From JALHNI01 sp044226365 (GTDB taxonomy: Bacteria > Acidobacteriota > Terriglobia > Bryobacterales > Bryobacteraceae), in contig JBGAHE010000025.1 of assembly GCA_044226365.1 (NCBI GenBank), positions 1-64,000 on the forward strand: DNA of 64,000 bases. The letters are read 5' to 3'. A model generated the notes under the pieces. The model did no database searches. It saw only the letters and a list, made by a program, of their open reading frames with translations, and was not told the origin of the DNA. Made by a program: the position numbers and the translations under genes. Of this stretch, positions 1-6,766 are shown in pieces. How positions within the stretch are numbered: the first letter of the stretch is position 1; every line of letters starts with the position of its first letter.

Positions 1-1775
1 CTATTCGCGAGGTTCGTGCTGGTGTGGGTATACCGCAGTTCGCCGGCGCGAGGAAGCTTGGCCGTCAGCATCTCGCCCGAGGCGTTGTAAGTGAAGGTAT
101 AGTTGGCGCCCGTGGGCGTGGACGGGATACTGACGCTGGTGAGGAACTTCTGGCTGCCATAGCTGCCGGCCACGAACGGATCGACGAGGGTTCCGCTGGT
201 GTAAGTGAAGGTTCGACTAAAGCCGGCCGAGAAGCCATTCAGCGTGGTGGCGTGCGGAATCGGATCCGAGTTGTAGTAGACGCTCGCCATGGTGCCGCGA
301 AGGTCCACGAGCAGTTCGATGCGAGCGGAGGTGTTGGCCGTCGAGGAGCCAATCGCCGGCTTGTAAGAGATGTCGACGTAGTTCCCGTTGGCGTTCTGGA
401 TGCGGGTGGGGTAGCGGGTACCGGCATCGACTTCGGTGGAACCGGAGACGCAATCCATCTGCCAGAAGATGCCACTATTGAACCAGAGTTTGCGGGTGTT
501 CTGGTCGTAGCTGACGTAGGCGCCATCTTTGCCGGTCCAGACGCCGCCGGTATTGGTGGCGAGGTTGTATTCGGCGCCGGTGGCGTCGGTAAAGACGAAG
601 TGAGAGAAGGCGCTGCCGTTCCAGATCGGGGTGAGCGCGCCGGCCTGCAGACGCCAGCCATAACCGAAGCCGAGATCGCCGGCGAGGCGCTTAACGATGC
701 TACTGTCCTTACGCCAGATTTGCGCGTTGTAAATGAAGGCGAACGGGACGCTGCCGCCGCCGCGCAGATTGATGCTGAGACCCGGGAGGGCGAAGTTCAA
801 GTTGCCGGAGAGTGTGTCGATGGCTTCGCCCAGGTCGCCAGCGCCCCAGCTTTGCGAGAAGCGATGAATGCCGAGACGGGTGGGAACGATGGGGACATTG
901 GGGCTGTGGGTGGAGGTGCTGACGGTGGTGGTGACGGTGGAGGAGATGTTGAAGTGCCGGTCCTGCGCGACGACGCCGAGGGTGTAACTGGTGCCGGGCG
1001 TGAGGCCACCGAAACTGTAAGCATTCGTTCCGGCGGGGACCGAAGCAACGTAAGTGCCGTTCTTGTAGAGGAGATAGTTGGTGACGCCACTGCCGGAGTC
1101 CGTGGAGGCGTTCCACTGGAGGTCGATGACGGTGGGCCAGGGTTGGGTGGTCAGGCTCGAGGGATTGGTGGGCGCCGTGCGATCGAGGTCGCGGTAGAGC
1201 GGCGGATACATGATGTTATTGAAGCTGACGTGGCCGGGGTAGCCGCTCGTAATGCTGGTATCAGAGACGTGCCACTCGTTGTAGCCGAGTTTGATGTGGA
1301 TACCGGGATTGGCGCCGTCCTGACGGATGAAACTGGTGAAGGGTTGGCTCGCTTGAGAGCCGGCCAATTCGACATTCAAGAGCGTGGTCGCCGAGCCGCT
1401 GACCACTTTGTAGACATAGAGGCGGGGATTGCCATTGATTCCGCATTTATTCGTGTCGAGAACGATGTCGTAAGCGGAGCCAACGGTGCCCGCGTAGTCG
1501 GAGGTGGCGCGGAGCAAGTGGTGATGCATGTCCCACCGCGGATCCCACCACGGCCCACCCTGGCTGCAGGTGGCCGGAATGGTGGTGGATATCTCGTAGT
1601 CGCTGGTACCGTCGGGGGCGCTGGTTTGAGAGACCATGAACCCGTCGTTGAACAGCGGGAAGGTGCCCATATTCGTCCAGTAAGCGCTGGGCGTGAAGCT
1701 GGTGTAATTGGCGAACGCCAAATAGACGCTCAGAATGAGGACAACGAAGACAGCAAGGGCGAGACGGGTACGCAT
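1..1775 (-). CDS. RHS-type secreted surface protein, C-terminal part cut by the window edge
   Basis: The reading frame starts at an ATG at 1775 and stays open for 591 codons until the window ends, so the C-terminus lies outside. Residues 1-22 form a signal peptide or membrane anchor (MRTRLALAVFVVLILSVY). Residues about 30-195 form a beta-rich domain I do not recognise. Residues about 197-290 read as a fibronectin type III domain (LQWNAS, LTPGTSYTLGVVAQD). From about residue 302 comes the conserved entry of RHS/YD-repeat proteins (SWGAGDLGEAIDTLSGNLNF, then LPGLSINLRG and GFGYGWRL). The last residues in the window (YTFTYNASGEM) look like the first YD-type strand. RHS proteins form large hollow beta-shells, often around a polymorphic toxic or adhesive C-terminus. 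That end is not visible, so toxin or adhesin cannot be decided. A small secreted gene lies 78 bp upstream on the same strand. Confidence 0.8.
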   Translation of the reverse strand, partial: MRTRLALAVFVVLILSVYLAFANYTSFTPSAYWTNMGTFPLFNDGFMVSQTSAPDGTSDYEISTTIPATCSQGGPWWDPRWDMHHHLLRATSDYAGTVGSAYDIVLDTNKCGINGNPRLYVYKVVSGSATTLLNVELAGSQASQPFTSFIRQDGANPGIHIKLGYNEWHVSDTSITSGYPGHVSFNNIMYPPLYRDLDRTAPTNPSSLTTQPWPTVIDLQWNASTDSGSGVTNYLLYKNGTYVASVPAGTNAYSFGGLTPGTSYTLGVVAQDRHFNISSTVTTTVSTSTHSPNVPIVPTRLGIHRFSQSWGAGDLGEAIDTLSGNLNFALPGLSINLRGGGSVPFAFIYNAQIWRKDSSIVKRLAGDLGFGYGWRLQAGALTPIWNGSAFSHFVFTDATGAEYNLATNTGGVWTGKDGAYVSYDQNTRKLWFNSGIFWQMDCVSGSTEVDAGTRYPTRIQNANGNYVDISYKPAIGSSTANTSARIELLVDLRGTMASVYYNSDPIPHATTLNGFSAGFSRTFTYTSGTLVDPFVAGSYGSQKFLTSVSIPSTPTGANYTFTYNASGEMLTAKLPRAGELRYTHTSTNLAN

Positions 1776-1853
1776 GGAGACCTCGTGGGGATGAAGTTCG
1801 GGAATAGGGCGGGTGAGCGAGCGACGGCGGCGGTTGACTTGGGGACAGTCGCC

Positions 1854-2231
1854 TTACGGGATGGCGACGCCGAAACGTTCGGGGCGGAAATTGCGCTTTA
1901 ATTGCTTGAATTCTTCGTAAATGCTGTCTTTGGAGACAGAGTCTTTGCGCACGGCGCGCTGGGCGCCCGACATGACCCGGTCGAGAAGACTACGGTCTTT
2001 CACGACAAACTCGACGAGAGCCAGGCGGCCATCGTCGCTTAGTTCGGCGGTGTAACCGAGTAAGCCGGGTAAGTCGGAAAACATGGGTCTCTTGGGGTCT
2101 TTTCCAGTGCCTTGGCCGATCATCGGGACCAACGCGACAATCCGTTCATGAGTTAGGGTGGGATCGACTTTCCGAAATTGGGCTTGCGAGAAAAGGAGAG
2201 CAGGAATAGCCAACAGTAAAAGTACTTTCAT
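1854..2231 (-). CDS. Small secreted protein of unknown function
   Basis: I do not recognise this 125-residue protein. The start is placed at the ATG at 2231 because it opens directly on a signal peptide (MKVLLLLAIPALLFSQAQ); an in-frame codon six residues upstream would only add a charged leader. The mature part is about 107 residues, highly charged and without cysteines. It ends in a lysine/arginine-rich segment (EEFKQLKRNFRPERFG) that may form a helix. A middle block (GKDPKRPMFSDLP) is followed by an alternating strand (GRLALVEFVVKDRSLL). It precedes the RHS-type gene by 78 bp on the same strand and may be co-transcribed with it. A periplasmic or secreted location is inferred from the signal peptide only. 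Confidence 0.6.
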   Translation of the reverse strand: MKVLLLLAIPALLFSQAQFRKVDPTLTHERIVALVPMIGQGTGKDPKRPMFSDLPGLLGYTAELSDDGRLALVEFVVKDRSLLDRVMSGAQRAVRKDSVSKDSIYEEFKQLKRNFRPERFGVAIP

Positions 2232-2704
2232 GATTTCCGCCGAAACCAATTGTCAGCGAATCCCCCCCCCACATGCAAGCGAATTACAGACAAAACTCTG
2301 TTAATTGTCGATGTGCCTTCAGGGACTAATTGCCTCACCCCAGACGAGGGTAAGTGAACCCACTCATTCACGCTCTCGGGCGCCGGGTTCCGTTCGGCGG
2401 AAGGGAGCGCAGTCGATCGAGGAGGCGGCAACGAGGGTCAGGCCACCACGAAGTGATTCGGCGAAAACGGGCAGGCACCGGCCGAAGCAGGACGGCCAAA
2501 AACTCTCCAGGCCGCGGCATGATGCCGACACGCTCATGGCGGAGTCCTGCCGCTGGAGGCAGATTCAAGTACACCGGTGGCCCGCTGAGCGAAAGACGGG
2601 CTGCCTATCCGGCCCGCTTGCTCGACTTGCTGGGGAAGATTGGCCGTGACGGGAGTCGTGCCGCTCTCACGCTAACATGCGCGCCCAGCGGCGGGCATTT
2701 GCCG
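2232..2704. other. Intergenic stretch with no gene I can support
   Basis: Open frames exist on both strands but have arginine/proline-rich, shadow-like composition, no recognisable motif and no convincing ribosome binding site. It lies between the secreted-protein gene and the decayed gene at 2705, so it may itself be decayed coding DNA, but I cannot align it to anything. Confidence 0.4.
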
Positions 2705-3063
2705 TCACAACGCAAACCGGCAGACGACGCCGACGTCGTCGCAGTAGTAGAGGGTGTGGCGCCAGATGGTCATGCCGTGGGGGAGGAGGTCGGTGGGGGC
2801 GGTTGCCGGGAGTGGGGAATTGGGCTTCGATCTGCCACGTTTTGGGGTTCATGCGGTAGAGGGTTCGGGAAGGGGGACGGCAATCCAGAGGCGGCCGTTT
2901 TTCCATTCGGGGCCGTGGGCGCCGGTTTTGTGGGGTTCGGGGGCGGGGCGGGTTTAGCAAGAGGGCTGCGGCGGGCTTCGGGCGGGGTCCAGGAGAGGGC
3001 GCCGGGGCAGGGGTGGCGGTCGAGGGTGTGGCCGGTGCGGGCGTTGGTGCGCAGGATGCTTCA
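2705..3063 (-). pseudogene. Decayed beta-propeller gene (SMP-30/streptogramin-lyase-like)
   Basis: No single frame is open, but consecutive minus-strand fragments in different frames read like one beta-propeller protein. In order they are RTNARTGHTLDR with PCPGALSW, then GPEWKNGRLWIAV, then SRTLYRMNPKTWQIEAQFPT, then GMTIWRHTLYYCDDVGVVCR, ending at a TGA at 2705-2707. The pattern of tryptophan-rich strands, a Leu-Tyr-Arg-hydrophobic-Asn-Pro-Lys-Thr-Trp turn and a final His-Gly-Met block resembles the C-terminal blades of SMP-30/gluconolactonase or streptogramin-lyase-like proteins. Several frameshifts are needed to join the pieces, and a stop falls between fragments in any one frame. I see no start codon or ribosome binding site upstream, so the N-terminal half has gone or diverged beyond recognition. 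The family assignment is by eye. Confidence 0.5.
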
Positions 3064-3140
3064 ACTCATCCCGGTGGCTATCCAGTTCGCGTCAGGCATC
3101 AGCGATATCAAATACTCCAACCCGACGAATATCCACGTCA

Positions 3141-3167
3141 AAGGTGCTGGTCTCGCACCTTCTTTTT
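3141..3167 (+). terminator. Orphan rho-independent terminator-like hairpin
   Basis: AAGGTGC (3141-3147) pairs with GCACCTT (3155-3161) across a 7-nt loop, followed by CTTTTT. On the + strand this is terminator-shaped, yet no intact + strand gene ends upstream. It may be a leftover from the decayed region. Confidence 0.4.
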
Positions 3168-3315
3168 GCAAGCCGAAAAGGACACGGCTTAATTTCGGCA
3201 CCGTCAAAAGCCGGGGTCAAAAAGAGACGCGGATAGTAGAAATCCTGGCTGTTCGTGGAGGATTCTGGCAATTCGTCAGAACCTTAGCGCTCCTCTGCAG
3301 ACTGGTCCATTGCGC

Positions 3316-3621
3316 TTATGCAGCCGGCCGTGGCTCTGCCTCGCTGCGACGAGGGATGCGCTTGATCGCCTTCCCGTTCTCTTTGCGAGCCAGGTCAAGC
3401 TCGTACGCGGTTTGCAAGTTCATCCAGAAATCGGCGGACATGCCGAAATACTGACTGAGCCGCAGGGCGGTATCCGCGGTCATGCTTCGCTTCCCGGCCA
3501 GCAACTGATAGAGACGATTGGCAGGAACTTCCAGAACGTCCGCGAGCTTTTTGGCGGAAAGCCCGGTCTCCTCGAGTTCGTCGGCCAGGATCTCTCCGGG
3601 GTGGATGGGGGTGCGCGTCAT
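3316..3621 (-). CDS. higA: HigA-family antitoxin (XRE helix-turn-helix)
   Basis: This 101-residue protein begins at MTRTPIHPGEILADEL, the signature opening of HigA/VapI antitoxins. A helix-turn-helix follows at about residues 22-50 (LSAKKLADVLEV, NRLYQLLAGKRSMT). The block TALRLSQYFGMSADFWMNLQ is the conserved core of the family. The basic, proline-ending tail (KRIPRRSEAEPRPAA) is typical. It is the second gene of a toxin-first higBA operon, 16 bp after higB. HigA normally binds and neutralises HigB and represses the operon through its HTH; a direct repeat with the right spacing for such an operator lies upstream of higB. An in-frame extension to 3717 would run back into higB and lacks family similarity, so the ATG at 3621 was chosen. 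Confidence 0.9.
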   Translation of the reverse strand: MTRTPIHPGEILADELEETGLSAKKLADVLEVPANRLYQLLAGKRSMTADTALRLSQYFGMSADFWMNLQTAYELDLARKENGKAIKRIPRRSEAEPRPAA

Positions 3622-3637
3622 GATCTTCTCCTTCGCT

Positions 3638-3922
3638 CTAGTGGTAGTCAACAATTTCAACTTCCGAAGGCCCCGGTTCGTCTTGGGGCCAATTGAAGCA
3701 GATGCGCCACTGGTCATTGATCCGGATGGAAAACTGGCCCTGGCGGTCTCCCTTGAGGGCCTCCAGCCGGTTGGAGTTAAGAGCGGCGAGATCGGCCAAT
3801 ACCGTGGCGGCGTCCAGAATGCGCAACCGCTTTTCCGCCTGCCGGCGAAACGGTTCCCACTGACGAACTCTTTCGCCTGCGGCGAAGCGCTCGGTCTCTT
3901 TGTCGCCGTAACTCCTTATCAC
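3638..3922 (-). CDS. higB: HigB-family mRNA-interferase toxin (RelE superfamily)
   Basis: This 94-residue protein has the full HigB pattern: IRSYGDKETERFAAGERV at the N-terminus, then an LRILDAATVLADL helix, EALKGDRQGQFSIRIN, and the terminal strand RICFNW followed by VEIVDYH. Family members cleave translated mRNA on the ribosome, and HigA binding neutralises them. The start is a GTG at 3922. It lies only 15 bp past a good -10 hexamer, so the transcript should have an almost absent leader. The toxin gene precedes the antitoxin, the usual higBA order. Length is normal and no frameshift is visible, so the module is probably intact. Flanking DNA with no genes and a decayed gene suggests an accessory island. 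Confidence 0.9.
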   Translation of the reverse strand: MIRSYGDKETERFAAGERVRQWEPFRRQAEKRLRILDAATVLADLAALNSNRLEALKGDRQGQFSIRINDQWRICFNWPQDEPGPSEVEIVDYH

Positions 3923-3928
3923 TCAGCC

Positions 3929-3966
3929 ATATGACCATTATATGACGAGTGACGTCAAGCGTACAA
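3929..3966 (-). promoter_or_regulatory. higBA promoter and candidate HigA operator
   Basis: On the minus strand, TTGTAC (3961-3966) and a perfect TATAAT (3937-3942) are 18 bp apart, upstream of the higB GTG at 3922. The -10 overlaps a direct repeat: ATATGAC at 3929-3935 and again at 3940-3946 (+ strand), 11 bp start to start, about one helical turn. The same segment also reads as an inverted repeat CATAT/ATATG. Either fits HigA autorepression. Confidence 0.55.
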
Positions 3967-4263
3967 TCACTTCAATCATCCTCTTCGCCTCTCCCTGCGA
4001 GGGAAAGCAATCACTTGCCCTCGCCGAAGGAGTGGAAGGGAGCTTGATCGTCGCGCCGGAAATCCCATCGTCCTCGGGGCGGAGGGCACGCTGACAGAGC
4101 ACGGCGGCCTCCACTTTAGCTGGCCGCGGAGCGCGGGACGCCCCCCAGATCCGGCCTTCGCCGCACGACCCACCTCGAGGTGGCCGGTGTCGCTCACCGT
4201 GACGTATTAATTTAGCCAAAGGGGGCCAAGACTTCCGAAGACGGACGAGAGGGAGGGACAAGA
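3967..4263. other. Intergenic stretch without a supported gene
   Basis: No frame here has a recognisable product. One hairpin is visible: GCGAGGG (3997-4003) pairs with CCCTCGC (4018-4024), with no T-run after it. An AT-rich patch around 4203-4214 could belong to the promoter of the following glutaminyl cyclase gene, whose purine-rich ribosome binding site lies just before 4264. Confidence 0.4.
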
Positions 4264-5025
4264 ATGCGCTGGTTGGTGGCGGTGGCGGCGGTGATGTTGG
4301 GTGGCTGCGGGAAAGGTGAGATTCCGCAATATGCCTGCGAGATCGTCAACACGTATCCGCACGACCGGAGCGCGTTTGCCGAAGGCCTGTTCTTCCTGGA
4401 TGGCTTTCTCTACGAGAGCACCGGCGAATTCGGCGAGTCGAGCATCCGGAAGGTGAAGCTCGAGACGGGCGAGGTGGTGCAGCGGCGCGACTTACCGGCC
4501 CAGTATTTTGGCGAGGGCATCGTGAAGTGGCGCGACCGCCTGATCATGCTGGAGTATCAAAGCGGCATCGGCTTTATCTTCGACTTCCAGACCTTCGACC
4601 TCCGCGACCAGTTTCATTACCCGCCGGAAGGCTGGGCGCTGACCACCGACGGCAAGCGACTGATCATGGATGACGGCACGGCGAGGCTGCGCTTCTGGGA
4701 TCCCGAGACGCTGCAGGAGATCGGCGGGGTGACGGTGACCGCGCAGGGCCAGCCGGTGAAGAACCTGAACGAACTCGAATGGGTGAAGGGCGAGATTCTC
4801 GCGAATGTCTGGACGACGGACCGGCTGGCGCGGATCAATCCGGAGAACGGCGAGGTGACGGGATGGGTGAACTGCGGCGGACTGCTGTTGGACAGCGACC
4901 GTACGGGCGGGGGGAAGCCACCGGAGGTACTGAACGGCATTGCGTACGACGCGGCCGGGGATCGGCTGTTCGTGACGGGCAAGCGGTGGCCCAAGTTGTT
5001 CGAAGTGAGGCTGGTGAAGCGCTGA
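4264..5025 (+). CDS. Glutaminyl-peptide cyclotransferase (plant/bacterial beta-propeller type), lipoprotein
   Basis: This 253-residue protein matches the glutamine cyclotransferase family (PF05096), which turns N-terminal glutamine into pyroglutamate in exported peptides. Diagnostic blocks run in order: VNTYPHDRSAFAEGLFF (about 28-44), LYESTGEFGESSIRKVKLETG, YFGEGIVKWRDRLI, GWALTTDGKRLIMDDGTARL, NLNELEWVKGEILANVW, and near the end VLNGIAYDAAGDRLFVTGK. The protein should form a five-bladed propeller. The N-terminus ends in a lipobox, LGGC with Cys15, so it is probably a lipoprotein facing the periplasm. A strong purine-rich site (GAGGGAGGGACAAG) precedes the ATG. It stands alone and runs convergently into vapC, separated by a tandem repeat. 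Confidence 0.92.
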   Translation: MRWLVAVAAVMLGGCGKGEIPQYACEIVNTYPHDRSAFAEGLFFLDGFLYESTGEFGESSIRKVKLETGEVVQRRDLPAQYFGEGIVKWRDRLIMLEYQSGIGFIFDFQTFDLRDQFHYPPEGWALTTDGKRLIMDDGTARLRFWDPETLQEIGGVTVTAQGQPVKNLNELEWVKGEILANVWTTDRLARINPENGEVTGWVNCGGLLLDSDRTGGGKPPEVLNGIAYDAAGDRLFVTGKRWPKLFEVRLVKR

Positions 5026-5032
5026 AGAGCAC

Positions 5033-5096
5033 GGGCGGGGCATCAAGCGGGCGGGGCATCAAGCGGGCGGGGCATCAAGCGGGCGGGGCATCAATT
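5033..5096. repeat. 16-bp tandem repeat, four copies
   Basis: The unit GGGCGGGGCATCAAGC starts at 5033, 5049, 5065 and 5081. The first three copies are identical and the fourth diverges in its last two bases. It lies between two convergent genes and reaches into the 3' end of vapC, whose TGA stop and last codons are made from it. Each unit read on the minus strand carries TGATGCCCCGCCC, so extra copies supply further stop codons. It looks like slippage expansion. Confidence 0.9.
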
Positions 5097-5464
5097 CGAG
5101 AGAAGTGGTGGCCTTTGAAGAGCAGGGGTTCCCGGCGGACCTGAGCGAGGGCATAGGTGAGGCAATCGCCGAAGTTCAGTGCCGCGGGATGATTCCCTCG
5201 GCCAAACTCGCGAAAGGCTTGGCGGGCGAGCTTCGCCTGCTCCGGGGTGACCGGCTCCAGGGAGATCTCGAATTCGGCGAGGAAGGTGTCCAGCATGGCC
5301 CGGCGGACGGCGTCGGCGGAACGGTCAATGACCATGGCGGCTTCCAAATAACTGGCGGCCGACAGGTACACTCCCTCGGACGCCTCTTCGATCCGGGCGG
5401 CAAACCGGGCCGCCTCCGGTTCGTTGAACAAGATCGCGAGGAGAGCCGACGTGTCGAGAATCAT
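5075..5464 (-). CDS. vapC: VapC-family PIN-domain ribonuclease toxin
   Basis: This 129-residue PIN-domain protein has the VapC layout: MILDTSALLAIL with metal ligand Asp4, SAASYLEAAMV with Glu41, and LNFGDCLTYALA with Asp100, then the C-terminal PLLFKGHHFSRID. Most VapC proteins of this type carry an Asp in the last block (pattern G-[ND]-D-F). Here the dipeptide is His119-His120, so the fourth acidic ligand is absent. Some PIN nucleases tolerate this, but activity may be reduced. The ATG overlaps the vapB stop by 4 bp (5461-5464), indicating coupled translation. The last residues (DAPPA) and the stop come from the 16-bp tandem repeat. The usual role is cleavage of a specific RNA, such as tRNA or rRNA, when free of VapB. 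Confidence 0.92.
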   Translation of the reverse strand: MILDTSALLAILFNEPEAARFAARIEEASEGVYLSAASYLEAAMVIDRSADAVRRAMLDTFLAEFEISLEPVTPEQAKLARQAFREFGRGNHPAALNFGDCLTYALAQVRREPLLFKGHHFSRIDAPPA

Positions 5465-5712
5465 CGGGGCAAGCCGTCCTCACCGTAGAGGAGGGCGCCG
5501 TGATCGGTGGAACGGAGTTGGGGATCGACACCCGCGGCGAAACGCGACGCGAAGGCCAGAATGCGCTCGGCTTTGCCCTGATGCTTGCCAGTTTCCGTCC
5601 GGAGCCGCAATTCGAGGGAGGAGATGACGACCTGAGTGAGTGATTCGCCGGTGAGCTGCGACAAGCGGTTCGCCAGGAGATGCGCCTTTTCGTTCTTGAT
5701 GTTGAGGCTCAC
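5461..5712 (-). CDS. vapB: VapB-family antitoxin (PSK/Rv0623 type)
   Basis: This 83-residue antitoxin begins MSLNIKNEKAHLLANRLSQL, followed by TGESLTQVVISSLELRL. This is the ribbon-helix-helix-like N-terminus of the short VapB family that pairs with PIN toxins. The C-terminal half (RILAFASRFAAGVDPQL, then TDHGALLYGEDGLP) is the usual toxin-wrapping tail. The start is a GTG at 5712. An in-frame TAG lies a few codons upstream, inside the operator, so a longer protein is excluded. It is the first gene of the vapBC operon. A perfect palindrome abuts the start codon, consistent with autorepression by the VapBC complex. Confidence 0.88.
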   Translation of the reverse strand: MSLNIKNEKAHLLANRLSQLTGESLTQVVISSLELRLRTETGKHQGKAERILAFASRFAAGVDPQLRSTDHGALLYGEDGLPR

Positions 5713-5750
5713 GGTAGAATTCTACCATAATCATGGAAGAATGGTAGAAT
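5713..5750 (-). promoter_or_regulatory. vapBC operator palindromes
   Basis: A perfect 14-bp palindrome, GGTAGAATTCTACC, spans 5713-5726, ending one base before the vapB GTG. Its right half recurs: TTCTACCAT (5720-5728) faces ATGGTAGAA (5741-5749), giving a second dyad with a 12-bp gap. Such paired arms are typical VapBC binding sites and would cover the promoter. Confidence 0.6.
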
Positions 5751-5775
5751 CCAAGGTCCTCTCGACGGGAGTTCG

Positions 5776-6732
5776 CTAGCTGGCGGGAGCAGCGGGATGG
5801 TTGGCCGTGAAGCGGCAGACATCGGCGATCGACACATTGCCGCCGCAGAGGATCAGGACGACGTGGCTGCCGAGTTGGCCGCGGAGACGCTGGGCGGCGG
5901 CGAGGGTGCAGGAGGCCGAGGGCTCGGGAAGCACTTTGACGCGCTCGGCGAGTTCGACGAGCGCCTCTACCGCTTCCGCGTCAGGCACGACGGTGACGCC
6001 CTCCAAGTACTGACGAACGAGTTGCAAGGTGAACGGCGACACTTCCGGCGCGCCGAGCGTTTTGGCGATGGAGGTGATGGCCGGAAGCTGGACGGGCCGG
6101 CCGGCGGCGAGCGCCTGGGACATGGCGTCGGCCCCGACGGTCTCGACGCCCCAGATGCGGGTGGACGGGTTGGCGTGCTTGGCGACGAGCCCGACTCCGC
6201 CGGCGAGGCCACCGCCGCCGATGCTGACGATGAGGTCGGTGACCTGGGGCAGGTCCTCGAGAATCTCGAGCCCGACGGTCGCCTGGCCGGCCACGACGAG
6301 GGGATCGTCAAACGGGTGGACGGCCACCGCCCCTTCGCTTTGCAGACGGGCCATCTCGTCCAAGGCGCGCGCGATGTTCTCCACCAGCACCACTTCGCCG
6401 CCATAGCCGCGCGTGGCGTCGACGTAATTTTGCGGGGTGTTGGCCGGCATGAGAATCGTCGAGGGCAGCCCCAAGGCGGTGGCCGCATAAGCCACGCCCT
6501 GAGCGTGATTGCCGCCGCTGGCGGCGACGACCCGGCTGCCCGCGGGCACGGCGGCCAACATTTTGTTGAAAGCGCCGCGCGGCTTGAACGAGCCGGTTTT
6601 CTGAAAGAGCTCGAGCTTGAGGTAGACACGGGTGCCCAGGCGGCGCGAGAGCGTCTCGCTGGAAACCAGCGGCGTCCGGTGCACGCGGCCCACCAGGCGT
6701 TCGCGCGCCGCCTGGACGTCTTGAATGGTCAT
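5776..6732 (-). CDS. Threonine/serine dehydratase (PLP fold type II)
   Basis: This 318-residue PLP enzyme has the catabolic threonine dehydratase layout. The N-terminus reads TPLVSSETLSRRLGTRVYLK. The PLP lysine is Lys50 in KTGSFKPRGAFNK. SGGNHAQGVAYAA forms the substrate loop, IVSIGGGGLAGGVG binds the phosphate, and ILCGGNVS closes the active site. It lacks the C-terminal ACT domain of biosynthetic IlvA, so allosteric control by isoleucine is not expected. The reaction is deamination of threonine to 2-oxobutanoate, or of serine to pyruvate. Serine racemase and threo-3-hydroxyaspartate ammonia-lyase share these motifs and cannot be excluded. It is divergent from a threonine aldolase gene only 34 bp away, so the two probably share a control region. 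Confidence 0.9.
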   Translation of the reverse strand: MTIQDVQAARERLVGRVHRTPLVSSETLSRRLGTRVYLKLELFQKTGSFKPRGAFNKMLAAVPAGSRVVAASGGNHAQGVAYAATALGLPSTILMPANTPQNYVDATRGYGGEVVLVENIARALDEMARLQSEGAVAVHPFDDPLVVAGQATVGLEILEDLPQVTDLIVSIGGGGLAGGVGLVAKHANPSTRIWGVETVGADAMSQALAAGRPVQLPAITSIAKTLGAPEVSPFTLQLVRQYLEGVTVVPDAEAVEALVELAERVKVLPEPSASCTLAAAQRLRGQLGSHVVLILCGGNVSIADVCRFTANHPAAPAS

Positions 6733-6766
6733 GACCGAGCTTAACCTGACTCATACTGAGAGGACG

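Noticed and set aside
24..1901. A 625-codon + strand open frame covering the RHS gene
   Set aside because: It is glycine/arginine-rich without motifs, while the opposite strand encodes a clear FN3/RHS protein.
2354..3454. A 366-codon + strand open frame through the gene-poor region
   Set aside because: Composition is shadow-like, no domain is recognisable, and it overlaps a decayed propeller gene and higA on the other strand.
3938..4261. A 107-codon minus-strand frame upstream of higB
   Set aside because: No family similarity or credible ribosome binding site, and it overlaps the higBA promoter.
5033..5096. A possible CRISPR array in the 16-bp repeats
   Set aside because: Units are directly adjacent without spacers and there are no cas genes; it is a simple tandem repeat.
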